This document shows, piece after piece, positions 61,012-64,000 of a stretch of DNA of 64,000 nt; positions within the stretch are counted from its first letter, which is position 1, and each line of letters opens with the position of its first letter. A program made the translations under genes and the position numbers. This stretch comes from Sipunculus nudus (taxonomy: Eukaryota; Annelida; Sipuncula; Golfingiida; Sipunculidae), in assembly GCA_026874595.1 (NCBI GenBank), contig CM049310.1, positions 49,443,558 through 49,507,557 on the forward strand, read 5' to 3'. Below the pieces are notes generated by a model. It had not been told where the DNA came from and did not search any database. It was given only the letters and a program-made list of their open reading frames with translations.

Positions 61012-61490
61012 AGAACAGGCCTAATGCGAACCTGTGCAAAGTTTGGGAGTATGAATGGAGGTTTATTTTCAAAATTTAATATTGATCCTCTTATGTCCTG
61101 CATATCTTCCTTAGTCATTGCGATTTCAGCAAAATTGACGTTTTGGACCTGCAAGTTTCGGACTAGGACATTTTAAAACTAGGATGTATCAGTCAGGATT
61201 TTTCGTTTATGTTCTTTTTGCCAGGGAGGATTATTAGGACAGAAGAACGGACAATTTGGTAGCATGGTTTCGGAGTAGAACATTTTTTAATGTTTTTTAG
61301 CTTCTTCCCTATAAAATCTAAGTAAATGCAGTTAGCCAAGAAATCAGCAAAATCCGATAGAATTTTTTAGATGACAAATTTTTGGCATAAAATTTGGTGA
61401 TGCTAGCTCCTGCCCTTTTTGAGATAGCTATGACGCACGACGGAAGACGGACGACGCCACACCATTGCATAAGCTCACAGATTCGCTAAA
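61012..61490 (+). mobile_element. Pearl-like repeat, family C copy 2
   Basis: AACAGGCCTAATGCGAACCT with GCGAACCTGTGC at 61026-61037; right end GCATAAGCTCACAGATTCGC at 61468-61486. CGACGGAAGACGGACGACGCC before the right end takes the microsatellite position. Confidence 0.75.
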
Positions 61491-61619
61491 AAAGCAAACC
61501 AAGTTTTTTTCAGACAGTTAAAAGATATAGTTCCAATAGTTCTAATCAGGGCATTCTGCGTCTAGACGTCCAGACCCTGTGTCTAGACGTCTAGACACAT
61601 TGTCTAGACACCAGACAGA

Positions 61620-62418
61620 GCTAGGTCAGTTGCTATGGTGATGTCTGCACCCCATCTGGTTGTACTTAGTGACCTCTTGACTTGGCTGCTGAAACTCGGC
61701 ATGTTGTCAAATCTGTTTCCAAACACAGAAAGCTTTTTTTTCAATTGGCTACACTACTTTTTTTAAAGCTGCCTTTGCCCAATCTATTCTTATCAAACTG
61801 GCAGAACCCTACCATAGAATAATTCTTGTAAAGTTTAAACCAATCAGCTTAACAGTTTCATCATAAAACAATGTATAAGTTAGAAGAGTCTAAAATTACA
61901 TTTTCGCTTGTAAAAAAACATCAGTGTAGGTGGCGCCACCAATATCTCAATTTCGGATATGTCATGTGTGACAAACATTGACATAAAATTTGGTGATGAT
62001 AGCTCTAGCTGTTTCTGAGATTGAAATTTTAATGTGCTTTTTTGGACAGATGACTAAGTTCAACCTCCTGTAACCCGACCAAAATCTCCGAGCTGGAACC
62101 ATTCGATCAAACTTGAGAGAGATTGTTCCAGGGATCATTTCTGTGAAATATGGGACAATTTGGCTGGATAGTTTCGGAGAGGAAGATTTTTTAAGCTTTT
62201 TTTTTTTTTAGCTTTTTTCCCTATAAAAACTAAGAAAATGCAGTTAGAAAAAAATAAACAAAATCCGATAGAGTTTTTCAGATTACTGATTATTTGTAAA
62301 AAAAATTGGTGATGCTAGCTCCTGCCTTTTATGAGTAAGCTATGGTTAACTTACAGGCGACGCAAGACGCAACGACGGACGACGCCGCACCTTCGCATAA
62401 GCGCACAGGTTCGCTAAC
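61620..62418 (+). mobile_element. Pearl-like repeat, family C copy 3 (left end not identified)
   Basis: Core with TAGGTGGCGCCACCA (61927-61941). Its segment TTCCCTATAAAA.CTAAG and GGTGATGCTAGCTCCTGCC repeats that of copy 2. Right end CGACGGACGACGCCGCAC and GCGCACAGGTTCGC at 62402-62414. Confidence 0.7.
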
Positions 62419-62509
62419 AAATATATAAATACACAGCTACAAAAACACATTGACTATATCATATGGATATTATGCCTGGACGGGATGTTATTATTTTTGC
62501 AATTTATCG

Positions 62510-62541
62510 TCAAGCACGGGGTAAAAGGAGGCCGTGCTTGA
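62510..62541. other. Strong stem-loop
   Basis: TCAAGCACGG and CCGTGCTTGA, a perfect 10-bp stem with a 12-base loop (GGTAAAAGGAGG). No flanking gene explains it. Confidence 0.7.
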
Positions 62542-62939
62542 GGTCTGTCCGCCAGGGTCCGTCAATATAATTGTCTAATTATATTGGAAAACATATTTAT
62601 TTTTACATTTTTTTACTAAACGTGATATAAAGTACGCCTGCAGATAATTTTCTGCTCAAACAAATAAAAGGGAAATCAATAAAATAAGTGAACAAATTAC
62701 CATGGCATTTTTTAATTTTATAATATTTCTAAGGGGGTCCGTGGTCTTTCATCCGTGGGGTTCTATAGTTTTATGCACTGTCATTCTATTTCAAATGTAT
62801 GTTAGCAGACATTACAGAGCCTCTCAAGGTTTTCTTCTAGCTATTTAGCTATATAGCCATTGACCCATTAGATGCTTTCCATCTCGTTTCTTACAATGAA
62901 GTTCCACCTTATATGGCCCAGAGAGACTTGTTTAAAATG

Positions 62940-63065
62940 TCGGACGTCGCGTTCCATCGGATGACCAAATACCGTCAATGTATCGATACACAAATACCGA
63001 TAGGCCTCCGATATTTGACTTGATGTTGTGATTTATCGATGCACCGGTTAATCGTTACAGCCCTG
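62940..63065. mobile_element. hAT-like element end
   Basis: On the minus strand it begins CAGGGCTGTAACGATTAACC and goes on with CGATAAATCACAAC and TATCGATACATTG, a pattern typical of hAT termini rich in CGATA words. The opposite end and the target duplication were not found. Confidence 0.4.
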
Positions 63066-64000
63066 ATAACCTATTTCCAAATAAATTTAAAATATACATT
63101 GCAGCTGTAACACGTTAGTCCAACATAGGTGGCGCCCATAGCTGAACCGCATGTCAGTCAGTTGTAAATGAAAATGACGGTAAAAGGCGGTCAGATTTCT
63201 GCAGTCTGTTATTCAATTTTAGTTCTCTTAAAGTTCAACAGATGTCAGCAGTTGTCTATATATTTCGCCACTAACAGGGGCGATTGTTTTAGTGCGGTGC
63301 ACTGACATAGATAGCATCCATGGTCAACTTGAGTGCTTTCTTTATTCTATACACTAATGAAGTAACAAGATTATAGAAAAGTAAACCAGAAACATGTATA
63401 ATTAAAACAATCCATGTATAGGTAAACGGACAGGCGTTCAAGGTTTTCATTTCGTGGTACTTTGCTCCATGGAGCTCACTGTGCAGACAGGTTATCCAGA
63501 AAACAAGTCGAACCAGAGTTGTCAGGTTTTTCCCGCATTGGTAAATACCAGTTTTACCGATAAATTCCATCCTTGGAAATCCTCAGATTAAAATACGTTA
63601 ATCACAAGAAAAACTACAAAACCGAGTCGAACAAAATTATGTATAAACAGGAGTCTCGGATAATGAAAAATGGAGGTGTTGTCTGTTCCCACTGAAAGTG
63701 TTGAATGCACAAATTATGTCATTATTTCATTTTCTTTTGAGAACATCCAGAATACCTCGGCCTGGTTGCCTCATGGATTATAAATAACATTTGTCACATG
63801 GACCTATCGTGAAGTCCTACAGGCCAAGGCAGAATCCCAGGAAACTACGGGTTCTACTGCGAAGGTTCATGCATGTCTTGAGGAAATCTCTGATCTGACT
63901 CGAAGTAACCACTTCATGGTTCAGGGTTTCTGCTGCAACAAATATGACAAGTCGGTTACTGAGATTTGATAAGGACTTAAGCATTTTATTTGAAATAAAT
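63066..64000. other. Window end, no firmly supported gene
   Basis: TAGGTGGCGCCCATAG at 63126. A 61-residue plus-strand open frame at 63784-63969 has coding-like composition and AATAAA near 63994, but no recognised homology. The 93-residue minus ORF at 63289-63570 is not recognised either. Confidence 0.4.

Noticed and set aside
63289-63570. 93-residue minus ORF with hydrophobic stretches
   Set aside because: No recognised family, no splice or promoter context, and length within chance for AT-rich DNA.

Overview
The window reads as animal nuclear DNA, most likely from a bivalve mollusc. It is AT-rich, has long introns with GT-AG borders, and contains one invertebrate STAT gene surrounded by many dispersed repeats. 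Several repeats have the build of bivalve pearl-type (Helentron-related) elements: short subterminal inverted repeats, a tandem core and a microsatellite tail. The species assignment is inference. I see no bacterial genes, rRNA or intact tRNA.

The main gene is a STAT transcription factor on the minus strand. I assembled 18 coding exons from 58639 down to 8673. Every junction is phase-compatible and the product is 877 residues. Exons 3-17 give the canonical order: N-domain, coiled coil, DNA-binding domain, linker, SH2. Two upstream exons add about 100 residues. The first 50 carry 13 acidic and no basic residues. The C-terminal tail is only about 37 residues. A TATA-like box, a perfect 16-bp palindrome and two perfect TTCN3GAA (STAT-type) sites lie just upstream of the start. 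A poly(A) signal follows the stop codon.

Layout. 1-3110: decayed Mutator-like (MULE) transposase gene with CG-1-like, SWIM, C48-protease and PHD-like parts. 3456-3867: GGGCCCGGG cluster. 3883-5931: 46-bp tandem array split by a 1.86-kb foldback element with an 8-bp target duplication. 6131-6531: tRNA-derived SINE. 8.6-58.7 kb: STAT gene. Its introns hold three or more pearl-like families, a second SINE, a 60-bp minisatellite split by a TA-flanked element, an array that appears to derive from the exon-16 donor, several MITEs, and a 2.1-kb non-autonomous hAT element with an 8-bp target duplication. 58.7-64 kb: STAT upstream region, with a palindrome cluster, two more pearl-like copies and a hAT-like end.

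Only the STAT gene looks functional. The rest is mobile DNA in various states of decay. The palindrome GGTGGCGCCACC (close to the CTCF core) recurs in the cores of several repeat families.
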